Shown here: in pieces, positions 40,024 to 48,827 of the stretch
How positions within the stretch are numbered: the first letter of the stretch is position 1
How the letters are laid out: each line of letters opens with the position of its first letter
Assembly (NCBI GenBank): GCA_964492715.1
Contig: CAZBLK010000012.1
Location: 1 to 64,000 of the forward strand
DNA: 64,000 nucleotides
Reading direction: 5' to 3'
Source of the DNA: CAZBLK01 sp964492715
Lineage (GTDB): Bacteria > Bacillota > Clostridia > Lachnospirales > WRBF01
The notes under the pieces: model-generated
What the model saw: the letters and a program-made list of their open reading frames with translations, nothing else
What the model was told of the DNA's origin: nothing
The model's database searches: none
Made by a program: the position numbers and the translations under genes

Positions 40024-41718
40024 TTAAACCTTTTTCAAAACCAAAAATGACTTAGGCAAAACAATTACTTCACCCTCAACTGTATTACCGGTAAAAAGAC
40101 AAACAGCCTTTACCCCAACATCAGCCGCACACTCAACATCTGTATTATTAATAAGCGTAAAAACCTCTTGTTCCTCAAACCATCTCTTTTGAACAAACAC
40201 ATCACCCTGAAAGCCCACTTCAATTTTGCCGTGTGTCAAAGCTTTTTCCGACTTTCTAATTTCAATAAGCCTTTTATAAAAAGCAAAAAGCTCTTTGTCC
40301 CAGTTTTCCTCGTTCCAGTCAAAAGTTCTGCGGCAGTCTGGGTCGTCGCCGCCTTCTGTACCTATTTCCGTGCCATAATACGTGCAAGGTACACCGACGT
40401 ATGTGAACATAAAAACCGCCGCATTTTTAAGCATAGCTTTGTCGCCGCCGCATCTTGTTAAAAACCTTTGTGTGTCGTGGCTGTCAAGCAAGTTTAAAAG
40501 TGCATGGTTCACTTGCGTTGTGTTTGTTGTCAAAACGTATGAAACCTTTTCCTTAAACTGCTTTGCAGAAATTGACCTTTCAGCAAAATAAGCTTTTGCT
40601 GCTTTTGTTATTGAATAGTTCATAACGCTGTCAAACTGGTCGCCTTTAAGCCACTCAAAAGAGTTGTACCAGTTTTCACCAATAATTAACACATCTGGCT
40701 TAACGGCCTTCACCGCTTCCCTAAACTTGCGCCAAAACTTGTGGTCAACCTCGTCAGAAACGTCCAACCGCCAGCCGTCAATGTCAAACTCTTTTATCCA
40801 ATATGTTGAAACGTCCAGCAGATAGTCAACAACTTCTGGGTTTTCGGTGTTTAGCTTAGGCATTTTTTCAGTATGTGCAAACGTTTTGTAGTTAAGCGGT
40901 GATGCTTGCACAGGGAAGCTTTCAATAAAAAACCAGTCTTTGTATTGTGAGTTTTCCCCATTTTTCAGTACATCTTGAAAAGCAAAAAATTCTTTTCCGC
41001 AATGGTTGAACACAGCGTCCAAAACAATTTTTATTCCTAAGGAATGCGCCTTTTCAACAAGTTTTTTAAATGTTTCCTTGTTGCCAAAATGAGTGTCAAT
41101 TTCGTAATAGTCTGTTGTGTCGTATTTATGGTTGCTTTTTGAAACAAATATTGGCGTCATATAAATTCCGTTTACACCTAAGCCGCTTAAATAGTCAAGC
41201 TTTTCATAAATTCCTTCTAGGTTACCGCCATAAAAGCTTTTTGCGCTTGGAAGCTCACCCCATTTTGAAAGGCTGTTATCATGGTTTCCAAAATTGTAAA
41301 ACCTGTCAGGGAAAATTTGATAAAACACTCTGTCGTAAACCCAACTTGGAATGGTGTGAACGTCGGCTTTATTTATAAAAGGGTACTGGAAGCTTTTTTC
41401 CATTTCGTCTGTTTCTTCATATTCATAAATACCAAACTCATAGTAAAACAAAGCTTTGCCGCCCGAATGAATTTCAAAGTAGTAGCATATGCGTGTGTCG
41501 CTTGTTTTGACAACAAATTCATAATAGTCAAACATTGAATCAGTAAAAACCTTTTGCATTTCAGCCTTTTTCTTGTTCCAGCCAAACTTTACGCCGTAAA
41601 ATAAAAAAACCTTGTCACAGTCGTTTTTTGCAGTTCTAAGCCGAACAACAAGCTCGTTTTCCGAAAGCGCAAAAGCGTAGTTGCTTTTTGGTATATGTAG
41701 TAATGCTTCTTTTAACAT
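40024..41718 (-). CDS. Alpha-amylase-family glucan hydrolase (neopullulanase/cyclomaltodextrinase type)
   Basis: 564-residue GH13 enzyme. An N-terminal CBM34-like beta domain (about 1-115) precedes the catalytic barrel. Motifs: DAVFNHCG (region I), GWRLDVSDEVDH with the nucleophile Asp near residue 317, GENW with the acid Glu near 346, and LLDSHDTQRFL with the third Asp near 411. MTPIF and the domain order fit the GH13_20 neopullulanase group, which degrades cyclodextrin, pullulan or maltodextrin inside the cell; no signal peptide is seen. The start at 41718 has GGAGG upstream. Confidence 0.92.
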   Translation of the reverse strand: MLKEALLHIPKSNYAFALSENELVVRLRTAKNDCDKVFLFYGVKFGWNKKKAEMQKVFTDSMFDYYEFVVKTSDTRICYYFEIHSGGKALFYYEFGIYEYEETDEMEKSFQYPFINKADVHTIPSWVYDRVFYQIFPDRFYNFGNHDNSLSKWGELPSAKSFYGGNLEGIYEKLDYLSGLGVNGIYMTPIFVSKSNHKYDTTDYYEIDTHFGNKETFKKLVEKAHSLGIKIVLDAVFNHCGKEFFAFQDVLKNGENSQYKDWFFIESFPVQASPLNYKTFAHTEKMPKLNTENPEVVDYLLDVSTYWIKEFDIDGWRLDVSDEVDHKFWRKFREAVKAVKPDVLIIGENWYNSFEWLKGDQFDSVMNYSITKAAKAYFAERSISAKQFKEKVSYVLTTNTTQVNHALLNLLDSHDTQRFLTRCGGDKAMLKNAAVFMFTYVGVPCTYYGTEIGTEGGDDPDCRRTFDWNEENWDKELFAFYKRLIEIRKSEKALTHGKIEVGFQGDVFVQKRWFEEQEVFTLINNTDVECAADVGVKAVCLFTGNTVEGEVIVLPKSFLVLKKV

Positions 41719-41791
41719 TTTAACCTCCGAAAGATAGTTCATTTACCTAAAGAATTATAGCACAATATTTAGGTGCTGTATACGAATTAAA

Positions 41792-41848
41792 ACCTTGGGG
41801 CTTTGCCCCAAACCCCACCACTTTTGAAAAAGTGGTCAAAACTTTTGT
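41792..41848 (+). repeat. GC-rich hairpin repeat, type R2
   Basis: TTGGGGC-TTT-GCCCCAA followed by CCACTTTT-GA-AAAAGTGG, almost the same as 25599-25655. It lies between the amylase start and the next minus-strand gene. Confidence 0.7.
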
Positions 41849-41910
41849 TTTTGAAGCTATCGCAAGTTTCCCTCGCTTTCAAAAAGTAAAGTGAGGGAAG
41901 TTTGCTACAA

Positions 41911-42309
41911 TTATTTATTTAAAACGGAAATATACCGTGAAACAAATTCAAAAGTTAAACCACAAACAAACCAAACAGGGGCATAGTCTAGCCGAACAAC
42001 GCCATTTATGTTAAACCTGCTTCCGCTGTAGTCCCACGGGCACATGTTTAGCCTGCCCAAAAGCGTTCCTGTTAAGTATTCCACTGCAAAAATTAAAATT
42101 ACATAAACACCTCCCCTTAAATAAATTGGAAACGCAGTTAACCCTTTTGAAATTGGTTCTAAAAAAATTGCCATGCCATAAATAAAGAACATCCATACAG
42201 ATGTAGTTGATATTAGCCGAAAATCTTTCCTAAGAAGTGAATTAAATCCTGTCCAAACAATTTCCATGCACCAGCCAATTACACCATAAAATAAAAATCG
42301 TATAAGCAT
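41911..42309 (-). CDS. Putative ABC-transporter type IV membrane protein (CmpB-like)
   Basis: 132-residue membrane protein with about four hydrophobic segments. The segments GWCMEIVWTG, LNMCPWDYS and NINGVVRLDYAPVWF are those of the small family annotated as putative ABC-transporter type IV. It is widespread in Firmicutes and no function is established. No strong ribosome site is visible before the ATG. The neighbours give no clue. Confidence 0.75.
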   Translation of the reverse strand: MLIRFLFYGVIGWCMEIVWTGFNSLLRKDFRLISTTSVWMFFIYGMAIFLEPISKGLTAFPIYLRGGVYVILIFAVEYLTGTLLGRLNMCPWDYSGSRFNINGVVRLDYAPVWFVCGLTFEFVSRYISVLNK

Positions 42310-42354
42310 GATGTTATTATTTGTAGGTTTTTGTAAATAATTCGTTTTAAAAAC

Positions 42355-42393
42355 AATTAAAAAGGGCAGAGAATTTTTTATCCTCTACCCAAA
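42355..42393 (-). terminator. Terminator after the small TSCPD gene
   Basis: GGGTAGAG and CTCTGCCC pair on the minus strand around an AT loop, and TTTTT follows. Confidence 0.7.
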
Positions 42394-42400
42394 AAGTAAC

Positions 42401-42658
42401 CTATTTTTTGTCCGATATAGCCGCCTTTAAAGCTTGTGTCAACTGGTCGGAGCAAGAAGTGCTTCGAGAGCCGCACGTTATACCAGAGCATTTGTTTATA
42501 ATTTCCTCCGCCTTCCAGCCGTCTATAAGCCGTGGTATCGCCTGCAAATTCCCACTGCAACCACCAGTAAACTGTACATCTGTAATTACATTTTCATCAT
42601 TAATATTAAAGGAAATTTCACTTGGGCAAATTCCTTTAGGTTTATAAGCAAATTTCAT
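42401..42658 (-). CDS. TSCPD-domain small Cys-rich protein (TIGR03905-like)
   Basis: 85 residues with six cysteines, including GICPSEI, GGCSGNLQAI and ITCGSRSTSCSDQL. This matches the small TSCPD-type family, similar to the C-terminal zinc-binding tail of vitamin B12-dependent ribonucleotide reductase. Function is unknown; metal binding or a redox role is inferred from the cysteines. The start at 42658 follows GCAGGAGG. Confidence 0.78.
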   Translation of the reverse strand: MKFAYKPKGICPSEISFNINDENVITDVQFTGGCSGNLQAIPRLIDGWKAEEIINKCSGITCGSRSTSCSDQLTQALKAAISDKK

Positions 42659-42706
42659 TTCTTTTCCTCCTGCTACCAACTATACTAAAAAATCCTTAAA
42701 AAAAAT

Positions 42707-42760
42707 GGGTCAAGGGGCAAGCCCCTTGCGAGGGCTTGGGGGTAGCGCCCCCAAGGTCTT
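42707..42760 (+). repeat. GC-rich hairpin repeat, type R1
   Basis: CAAGGGGC-AA-GCCCCTTG then CTTGGGGG-TAGCG-CCCCCAAG. On the minus strand the first hairpin is followed by eight T residues, so it can terminate the EAL gene that ends at 42783. Confidence 0.75.
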
Positions 42761-42782
42761 ATCTTTTAGCCTTAATCTTTTC

Positions 42783-45392
42783 CTAGCCATTCCCTGCCCC
42801 AAGCCCAACATTCCTAGAAATCAAAACTTCAAACTCCTCAATAGGCATAGGCTTGTAGTAATAATACCCCTGCACAACATCACAAGAAATTTCACGCAAA
42901 AAGTCTATATGCTCTTTTGTTTCAACGCCTTCAGCTACTGTTTCAATTTTCAGCTCTTTTGCCATTTCAATAACACACGAAACAACAGCCCTTGCACGTT
43001 CTGTATCCTCGTTGTTCGAGAAAAAAGTCTTGTCCATTTTAATTACATCAACAGGCAAGTTTTTCAAAAGCCCCAGCGATGAATACCCTGTTCCAAAATC
43101 GTCCATAGACGCCGTAAACCCACGCTCATGCAGCTCGCTTAACACGTTGAAAAAAACGTCCTCATTATCAAAAATTGTGTTTTCTGTAAGCTCAATTTCC
43201 AAAAGGTTCGACGGAACACAATACTTTTGTGCAATTTTTTCAAGCATTTTTGCAAAGCTTTTGTTTTGCAAGTGCAACCTTGAAAAGTTAACAGAAATTG
43301 TCACAGGCTCAATTCCAGACGTTAGCCATTTGTTTATTGAACTGCAAATTTTGTCAAACATATAATAATCCATCTTTGTTATAAACCCGTTTTTCTCAAA
43401 AACAGGTATAAACTGGTTTGGATAAATAAAGTTTCCGTCAGCCTCAACCCAACGGACCAAAGCTTCGCCACCTACAATTGTCTCAGTTTTTAAACAGTAT
43501 TTAGGCTGTATATAAACTTTAAACTCGTTGTTTGCAAGGGCACTTTCCATTTTGTTTTCAATTTCTTTTTCTCTTACAATGCGCTCTTTTAAAGCTTCGT
43601 CATAGAAAAACACCTTGTTTTTAATTGACCCTTTTGTAGCAAGGTTTGCGTGTTTTGCCCTGTCACAAATTACGTTAAGCCCAACTACTTCGTTTTCAAT
43701 TGCATAAACACCTGCACACAAAACAAAGTTGTAGTTTTCACCTACAAACGCTTTGCACTCGTCTGTTATTTCATACATAATTTTGTACAAGCGCTTTTCT
43801 GTAGCTGCATTGTCGGTATGCTCAGTCATTAAAAGAAACTGGTCGCCTATAAGCCTAGCAAAAATTTCATCATTTATTAAATACTTAGAAATTACCTTTG
43901 CTGTTGCTTTTAAAACTTCATCGCCAACTTCATAGCCGTAAGAGTCGTTTAAAATTTTAAACCTGTCAATGTCCAGATAAGTTAAAGCATAGCAAGCTTT
44001 GTTATCAACAATAAGCCTGCTTGCATCAATGTCAAACTTTGACTTGTTGTAAGCTCCTGTAAGCAAGTCAACATGGCTCATGTCCGAAACTCTCCCAATG
44101 CCTTTTTTCGGAACACCGTTTTCATCAAAAATTGTTGTAATTGTAAGCAAGTACCACAAATAAACACCAGTATACTTGCCACGATATTCAAGCCTGCCTG
44201 ACTTTCCGCCTGCCTTAATTTGTTCAAAAAAGTTTATAAAGTTGTCAATGTCGTCAGGGTGGATATTAAAGTCATCTAAAACACAATACGGAAAGTTTTC
44301 ATAAACAACTTCGTGGTTTTTGCCTGTATCAAAAAGCCGCTCCAAGGCAGCCGATGCAGTTGCTGTGTTTTTTAAAATGTCATACTCAAAAATTGCAAGC
44401 TCCGACTCTTGCGAAATTGCGTTAAACCTGTCAACTTGTTCTTTAATACGCTTTGTAGCGTGTCTTTGCACCAAAAGCACGTAAAAAAACAAGCTGCCGC
44501 CAAGTGCAACAATTACAAAAATTAAAATGTTAGTTGAAAACAAAATGCTGCTTTCTTGGTGAAGAACAATTTCTTCATTAACAATGGAAAAAACGTACCA
44601 ATTGTTTATTCCAAGCGGAACGTAGTACAAAAGCTTTTGCTCGCCGTCAAATTCATACTTTGCAAGCCCAGACTTTCCCTCGGACATGTTTTGGCGAATT
44701 TCATCAAAGTCATCATACTTTAAAAACTTGCTCTTTGAGTAAACATTAAACAAATTGTTGTAGCCCGAAATTGACTGCTCGCTTAGCCCACGTGAAAGAA
44801 TAAACCCGCTTTGGTTAATTACATAAGCGTAGCCTTGTCCTTCAAACGTAGAAACAGAAAATAGGCGGTTAAAGCTGTGCGAAAAGTGCGTCCCAATAAG
44901 CACTGCTATAATGTTCCCATCTCTAACAATTGGGGTTGAAACTGCGATAACCTCTTGCCCTGTAAACTTGCTAATAAAAGGCTCTGAAATTGTTGCACGT
45001 CCAATAACAGCGTTTACAAAAAACGGCTGGTCCTTTATGTTTTCAACTATCCCGTCATGCGAAAGCGCATTGCCCTCTAAGTCGGAAATAATAATTCTAT
45101 CAAATTCTGTTTCTTTAACTGCTTTTGACAACACTTCCATAAGTTTTTCACTGCTAAAATGTTCCAGCCCTGTTACCATAGAAGCTACAGATACAATTGA
45201 TTTTTCTTCGGCTTCAAGTTTTGTTGCAAAATTATGGCTGCATTGGGTTGTTATTTCCTTTAAAACGGAATAAGTAGAAGCTTCAATGTTTGTGTAAATT
45301 TCTTCACGATAATAAAACAGCCCAGCTATAATTATCATTATGCAAAGGACAGTTAGTAAAACAGTCGTTGCACTGTTTCGTATAAACTTCAT
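42783..45392 (-). CDS. Membrane c-di-GMP phosphodiesterase (Cache-PAS-GGDEF-EAL)
   Basis: 869 residues. TM1 is near 12-28 and TM2 near 285-305, flanking a Cache-like extracytoplasmic sensor. A PAS-like region (about 320-430), a GGDEF domain (about 430-600) and an EAL domain (about 610-865) follow. The GGDEF motif reads IGDQF, so diguanylate cyclase activity is unlikely. The EAL domain keeps EALVRW, ELTEN, DDFGTGYSS, KMDKTF and AEGVET, consistent with active phosphodiesterase. It probably lowers c-di-GMP in response to an outside signal, promoting motility. GGGGGAG precedes the ATG. Confidence 0.92.
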   Translation of the reverse strand: MKFIRNSATTVLLTVLCIMIIIAGLFYYREEIYTNIEASTYSVLKEITTQCSHNFATKLEAEEKSIVSVASMVTGLEHFSSEKLMEVLSKAVKETEFDRIIISDLEGNALSHDGIVENIKDQPFFVNAVIGRATISEPFISKFTGQEVIAVSTPIVRDGNIIAVLIGTHFSHSFNRLFSVSTFEGQGYAYVINQSGFILSRGLSEQSISGYNNLFNVYSKSKFLKYDDFDEIRQNMSEGKSGLAKYEFDGEQKLLYYVPLGINNWYVFSIVNEEIVLHQESSILFSTNILIFVIVALGGSLFFYVLLVQRHATKRIKEQVDRFNAISQESELAIFEYDILKNTATASAALERLFDTGKNHEVVYENFPYCVLDDFNIHPDDIDNFINFFEQIKAGGKSGRLEYRGKYTGVYLWYLLTITTIFDENGVPKKGIGRVSDMSHVDLLTGAYNKSKFDIDASRLIVDNKACYALTYLDIDRFKILNDSYGYEVGDEVLKATAKVISKYLINDEIFARLIGDQFLLMTEHTDNAATEKRLYKIMYEITDECKAFVGENYNFVLCAGVYAIENEVVGLNVICDRAKHANLATKGSIKNKVFFYDEALKERIVREKEIENKMESALANNEFKVYIQPKYCLKTETIVGGEALVRWVEADGNFIYPNQFIPVFEKNGFITKMDYYMFDKICSSINKWLTSGIEPVTISVNFSRLHLQNKSFAKMLEKIAQKYCVPSNLLEIELTENTIFDNEDVFFNVLSELHERGFTASMDDFGTGYSSLGLLKNLPVDVIKMDKTFFSNNEDTERARAVVSCVIEMAKELKIETVAEGVETKEHIDFLREISCDVVQGYYYYKPMPIEEFEVLISRNVGLGAGNG

Positions 45393-45501
45393 AAAGCTCC
45401 CCCGTGTCTTAGAGCTAAAGCTCTAAAATTGTTTTCTGCATGAAGGCAGGAGATAATTCTAAAAAATATTTGAATAAAAAACATAAAAGCATTATAAAAC
45501 A

Positions 45502-45554
45502 AAGACCTTAGGAGCGCCACCCATAAAACCCAGCAATGCCTAGCCCCTCGACCC
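45502..45554 (-). repeat. Degenerate R1 repeat, inverted
   Basis: Reverse-complement similarity to the R1 copies: GGGTCGAGGGGCTAGG-like start and CTCCTAAGGTCTT end. Many stem positions have decayed. It follows the HEREH gene stop. Confidence 0.5.
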
Positions 45555-45587
45555 AATTTCAAAAACTTTATACAACTTGCATTACTC

Positions 45588-46091
45588 CTATACAGTTATG
45601 TCAACACTGGGGTAGTTTTGCCCTTTATTGCCTTCTTTATTGTTACTATTATTGTTTTCATCTTTAGAGTTTGACGCTACTTTAGTTTGTGTTTCGCCAC
45701 CCGAAACATACGTTTTTCCACATTCGGGGCAGACACTTGTAAAAATTTTTATGTTGCTGTAAACCACCTTTTTCCCTTCAGAACTGGCTTTGCTTGTTTC
45801 TCTGTACAAATGCTCTCGTTCATGGCTCATAACAGAGCCTGCCGCTTGCGACGGCGAAAGCTTTGTTGGAGTTTTAAAAGAAACGCCAGGGTCTGCTGAA
45901 ACGTCTTGATAACGCCTATTTTTGCAGGTTTCACATTCTTTAATAGGCTTCAGCTTTTTATCCATAACTTTTGAAGGGGTAAGCCCTTTAACTTCATCTT
46001 TTACTGAAGGAAGCGTATTAAGCACGTTGTCAAGCTTGTTTACGGGACTAAACCCTTGCTCCGAAAAACCAATTCCGCCAACATTGTTCAT
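45588..46091 (-). CDS. SprA-related HEREH putative metalloprotease
   Basis: 167 residues. The segment CETCKNRRYQD, then VSFKTPTKLSPSQAAGSVMSHEREH, then CPECGKTYVSGGET, is typical of a SprA-related family common in clostridia. H90-E91-x-E93-H94 is an HExxH-type motif. C53/C56 and C121/C124 form two CxxC pairs that may bind zinc. The N- and C-terminal tails are low-complexity (Asn/Lys-rich at the end) and there is no signal peptide. Protease activity is predicted only from the motif. It lies near fliS but is transcribed the other way. Confidence 0.72.
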   Translation of the reverse strand: MNNVGGIGFSEQGFSPVNKLDNVLNTLPSVKDEVKGLTPSKVMDKKLKPIKECETCKNRRYQDVSADPGVSFKTPTKLSPSQAAGSVMSHEREHLYRETSKASSEGKKVVYSNIKIFTSVCPECGKTYVSGGETQTKVASNSKDENNNSNNKEGNKGQNYPSVDITV

Positions 46092-46177
46092 AGCTAATTC
46101 CTCCTTATGAATATAATTATATTTATTCTACCACATATATTTTTGTTTGTAAAACAAATGTATGTTCTCGACAAATA

Positions 46178-46276
46178 TCGCAATTTGAACAAACAGTTCA
46201 CCATTTTGCGCCAAAAAATCGTTGTAGCGTTCAATATTTTTGCCACAAAATGGTGACTATAAAAACTCAAATTGCT
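46178..46276. mobile_element. Family-A MITE, full copy (inverted relative to 21434)
   Basis: Ends TCGCAATTTGA and TCAAATTGCTA, both flanked by TA. Read as reverse complement it matches the 21434-21539 copy over nearly all of its length, with a few substitutions and a small indel in the centre. Confidence 0.8.
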
Positions 46277-46405
46277 ATATTTACACATTTCGACATAAAC
46301 TTCCTTAAAAATGAGTGATAAGCTTGTGCAAAATTAAAAAATCCCAAAAGATAAGGCTTTAAAAAACAAGTGTAATATTTTCTCAAAACAATTGTTAAAT
46401 TGATA

Positions 46406-46434
46406 TGTTCAAAAGTTGAATTTGTTGGTATAAT
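46406..46434 (+). promoter_or_regulatory. Possible fliS promoter
   Basis: -10 TATAAT (46429-46434) with a weak -35 TGTTCA at 17-bp spacing. About 80 bases before the ATG. A flagellar sigma-D promoter pattern was not recognised. Confidence 0.4.
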
Positions 46435-46517
46435 AAAAGCGATATACTTAAAAATATGTTTGTAAAATTAAGCTGTACTATAAATGCTTTAATTGTAAGG
46501 ATATAGGGAGGGTTTAT

Positions 46518-46913
46518 ATGCCACAGGCTAATCCGTATGATAAAATGAGAGAAAACGCAATGCTCACCGCATCAAAAGAGGAGCTTACGCTCATGCTTTA
46601 CGACGGGGCCTTGAAGTTTTGCAACCAAGCTATTATTGCGCTTGAAAACAAAGACATGGAAAAAGCAAACAACGCAATAATTCGTGTGCAAGACATTATT
46701 CGAGAGTTTCAAGTTACGCTTGACAGAAGCTATGACGTTTCAAAATATTTGGACGCAATGTATGACTATATTTTTAGAAGGCTTATCGACGCAAACATTA
46801 AAAAAGACGTAGAAATTTTAGAGGAAGTTAGGGGCTTTTTGCGTGAGCTTCGTGATACATGGAAAGAAGCTATGAGGCTTGCTAAACAGCAAGCTCAACC
46901 AGTGGAAAAGTAA
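46518..46913 (+). CDS. fliS: Flagellar export chaperone FliS
   Basis: 131-residue four-helix chaperone that holds flagellin in the cytoplasm before export. The N-terminus NPYDKMRENAMLTASKEEL and the LMLYDGALKFCNQAI helix are typical, as is the later YDYIFRRLIDANIKKDVE. GGGAGGG precedes the ATG. It is isolated from other flagellar genes in this window; fliD and flagellin would be expected elsewhere. Its presence indicates a flagellated organism. Confidence 0.92.
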   Translation: MPQANPYDKMRENAMLTASKEELTLMLYDGALKFCNQAIIALENKDMEKANNAIIRVQDIIREFQVTLDRSYDVSKYLDAMYDYIFRRLIDANIKKDVEILEEVRGFLRELRDTWKEAMRLAKQQAQPVEK

Positions 46914-46987
46914 TTTCTTTGCAAGGCTCGCCAATGTAAATTGTTTTTGTGGTGTGCCTTGCAAATTCTTCTAAATATTTTTAACTA

Positions 46988-47147
46988 GGGTGTATCCGAT
47001 AATTATAAGTTTTGCACAAATCGAGCATTTTTTTTGTCTGACGAGGCAGAATTTCGCAGGCATAACTAGAAGTTAGACAAGAAATTCTAACGAAGTCAGG
47101 CGGAAAAACTGCCGATTTTGTGCAAATTTTATTTGTCGGATAGACCC
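46988..47147. mobile_element. Fold-back element, family D
   Basis: A 160-bp imperfect palindrome: GGGTGTATCCGATAA at the left and the complement of GGGTCTATCCGACAA at the right. Pairing continues inward through TTTTGCACAAA, TGTCTGAC and AGAATTTC blocks. TA flanks both ends. No coding sequence. It occupies most of the gap between fliS and the sigma factor gene, so the sigma promoter must lie in its right arm or in the 80 bases after it. Confidence 0.75.
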
Positions 47148-47227
47148 TAATACAAAAAATTTACATAAGATAGTATGCAGGCATTTTTGCCCGCACTTTT
47201 TGGCTACCTTTATTAAGGGGTTATAAA

Positions 47228-47812
47228 ATGGAAATAAAAAATGACATGCTGCAAGCTGCAAAAAACGGCAACTTAAACGCATTTGAACTGATTGTAAAAA
47301 CTTATGAACGTCTTGTGTACAGCATTGCATACAAAATGTTTTCAAATGCTGATGACGCAAAAGACATAGCACAAGAGGTGTTTATTAAGGTTTACAGAAA
47401 CATTGAAAAGTGTACAGATGCAAAAGCTTTAAAAGGCTGGGTTTGCACAATTGCAAGCAATACATGTATAGATGAAATTAGAAAAAGAAAACGCAAGGAA
47501 GCTGTTAGCCTTGACGCCGTAATTGAAACAGGCGAAGGTGAAATAAACTTAAACCTACCTGATAATAAAAGAACACCAGAAGAAAGCGTTTTAAGAATGG
47601 AAAAGTTTGACGAGCTTAAACGTGCTTTGGACAAGCTGCCAGAAGGCTACCGCATTTTGGTCATTCTTCGTGACATAGAAGGGCTAAGCTACACAGAGCT
47701 TGCCGAAGCAACCTGCACAAACCTTGGAACGGTAAAGTCACGCCTGTCACGTGCACGGGCTATGCTTAAAGACCTATACCATTTGGAACAAACGGGCAAA
47801 AGTAGCGTTTAA
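47228..47812 (+). CDS. ECF-type RNA polymerase sigma factor
   Basis: 194 residues with sigma region 2 (about 20-90; YSIAYKMFSNADDAKDIAQEVFIKVYR) and region 4 (about 130-185; LPEGYRILVILRDIEGLSYTELAE, then GTVKSRLSRAR). No region 3 or 1.1, so it is group 4. It resembles SigW-like extracytoplasmic stress sigmas. AAGGGG precedes the ATG. The next gene, 30 bases on, encodes a zinc anti-sigma factor, the usual pairing. Confidence 0.93.
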   Translation: MEIKNDMLQAAKNGNLNAFELIVKTYERLVYSIAYKMFSNADDAKDIAQEVFIKVYRNIEKCTDAKALKGWVCTIASNTCIDEIRKRKRKEAVSLDAVIETGEGEINLNLPDNKRTPEESVLRMEKFDELKRALDKLPEGYRILVILRDIEGLSYTELAEATCTNLGTVKSRLSRARAMLKDLYHLEQTGKSSV

Positions 47813-47842
47813 TAAGATATGAGAAAGGAGGCTCGACACTTA

Positions 47843-48772
47843 ATGAACGATTGTGAAATAATAAGGGACAGTTTTTCCCTGTATATTGATGAACAACTTT
47901 CGCCCGAAGAACTTGAACAATTTAAAAAACACTTGGCAAATTGTGCTGATTGTACTGAAAGCCTTGCAGAACTTGAAGACGTTTTAAACAGTTTGAAAAG
48001 CCTGCCCGAGCTTCCTCTGCCAGAAGGCTTCCACGATGAGCTTATGTTTAAAATTAACCAGCTTGACATTGATAAAAAGCTAAATAACAAAAAAACAGGC
48101 ATACGCCGCCAAGATTTCAGCAAATATTACGGCTTTGCCGCTTCAATTGTTTTTATTCTTGTAATCGGAGCGTTTTTAAGGTTTTTTCTAATTAAACCTT
48201 TTGATGAAAACGGAACTTTTTATGCTACCCAAGAAAACGCCCATGTGTACGGAACACAAATTCCTGTACAAGAAGAAGCTGCACCTGCACAACTTTTCAA
48301 CCCCACTAGCGGCGAAAGCACGCAGGACACACTTATGTTAAAGTCTGCAACATCTGACGAAGCTGAAAATGGCGAAAGTGGAGTGCCGTCGTATGCAACT
48401 ACACTTCCAGAAGATAAAGGGACTCAATCTAGCTTTTTAGATGCTGCATCTACAGGCAACAGTTTTTCACCTGCCATTTTTGGTGCATCAATTTTAACAA
48501 ATGATTATAAAGGAACTGTTCAAGAAATTGTAAAAGAAGCAGAAAACCAAGGCGGCTACGTGGACTACCCTGCCGAGCTTGACGTGGTTTGCGACGTAGT
48601 TGTAAGTGTTTACCTTCCCCAAGAAAACATTGAAGCTTTAAACCAAATTATAATAGAGCTTCAAGAAAAAGAAGGAAGGCTTGTAACAAACGAGCAAAGA
48701 GAAATGGTGCAAAACGGCTTAAACAGAACGTTTTACTCTATTATGGTTTCGGTTTATGCAATTTCTGAATAA
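47843..48772 (+). CDS. Membrane anti-sigma factor with zf-HC2 domain
   Basis: 309 residues. The N-terminal zinc-binding anti-sigma motif has H30-x3-C34-x2-C37 (HLANCADC). A membrane helix lies near residues 92-112 (AASIVFILVIGAFLRFF). The extracytoplasmic part has a Ser/Thr-rich linker and a C-terminal alpha/beta region ending FYSIMVSVYAISE, which I do not assign. Stress outside the membrane would release the sigma factor, probably by regulated proteolysis. The ATG at 47843 follows AAAGGAGG. Confidence 0.87.
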   Translation: MNDCEIIRDSFSLYIDEQLSPEELEQFKKHLANCADCTESLAELEDVLNSLKSLPELPLPEGFHDELMFKINQLDIDKKLNNKKTGIRRQDFSKYYGFAASIVFILVIGAFLRFFLIKPFDENGTFYATQENAHVYGTQIPVQEEAAPAQLFNPTSGESTQDTLMLKSATSDEAENGESGVPSYATTLPEDKGTQSSFLDAASTGNSFSPAIFGASILTNDYKGTVQEIVKEAENQGGYVDYPAELDVVCDVVVSVYLPQENIEALNQIIIELQEKEGRLVTNEQREMVQNGLNRTFYSIMVSVYAISE

Positions 48773-48827
48773 CAAACGCCGAAAAAGTGGCAAAAGTTGT
48801 TCAACATTTTTATTTTGTTTTAATGCT

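Larger units (their letters stand above)
46092..46517. other. Intergenic region before fliS
   Basis: No coding sequence. It holds the start region of the HEREH gene, a family-A MITE (46178-46276) and a fliS promoter candidate (46406-46434: TGTTCA, 17-bp spacer, TATAAT). Confidence 0.5.

Noticed and set aside
45520..45580. Small gene downstream of the HEREH gene
   Set aside because: The sequence is a decayed copy of the R1 hairpin repeat; no start with a ribosome site.
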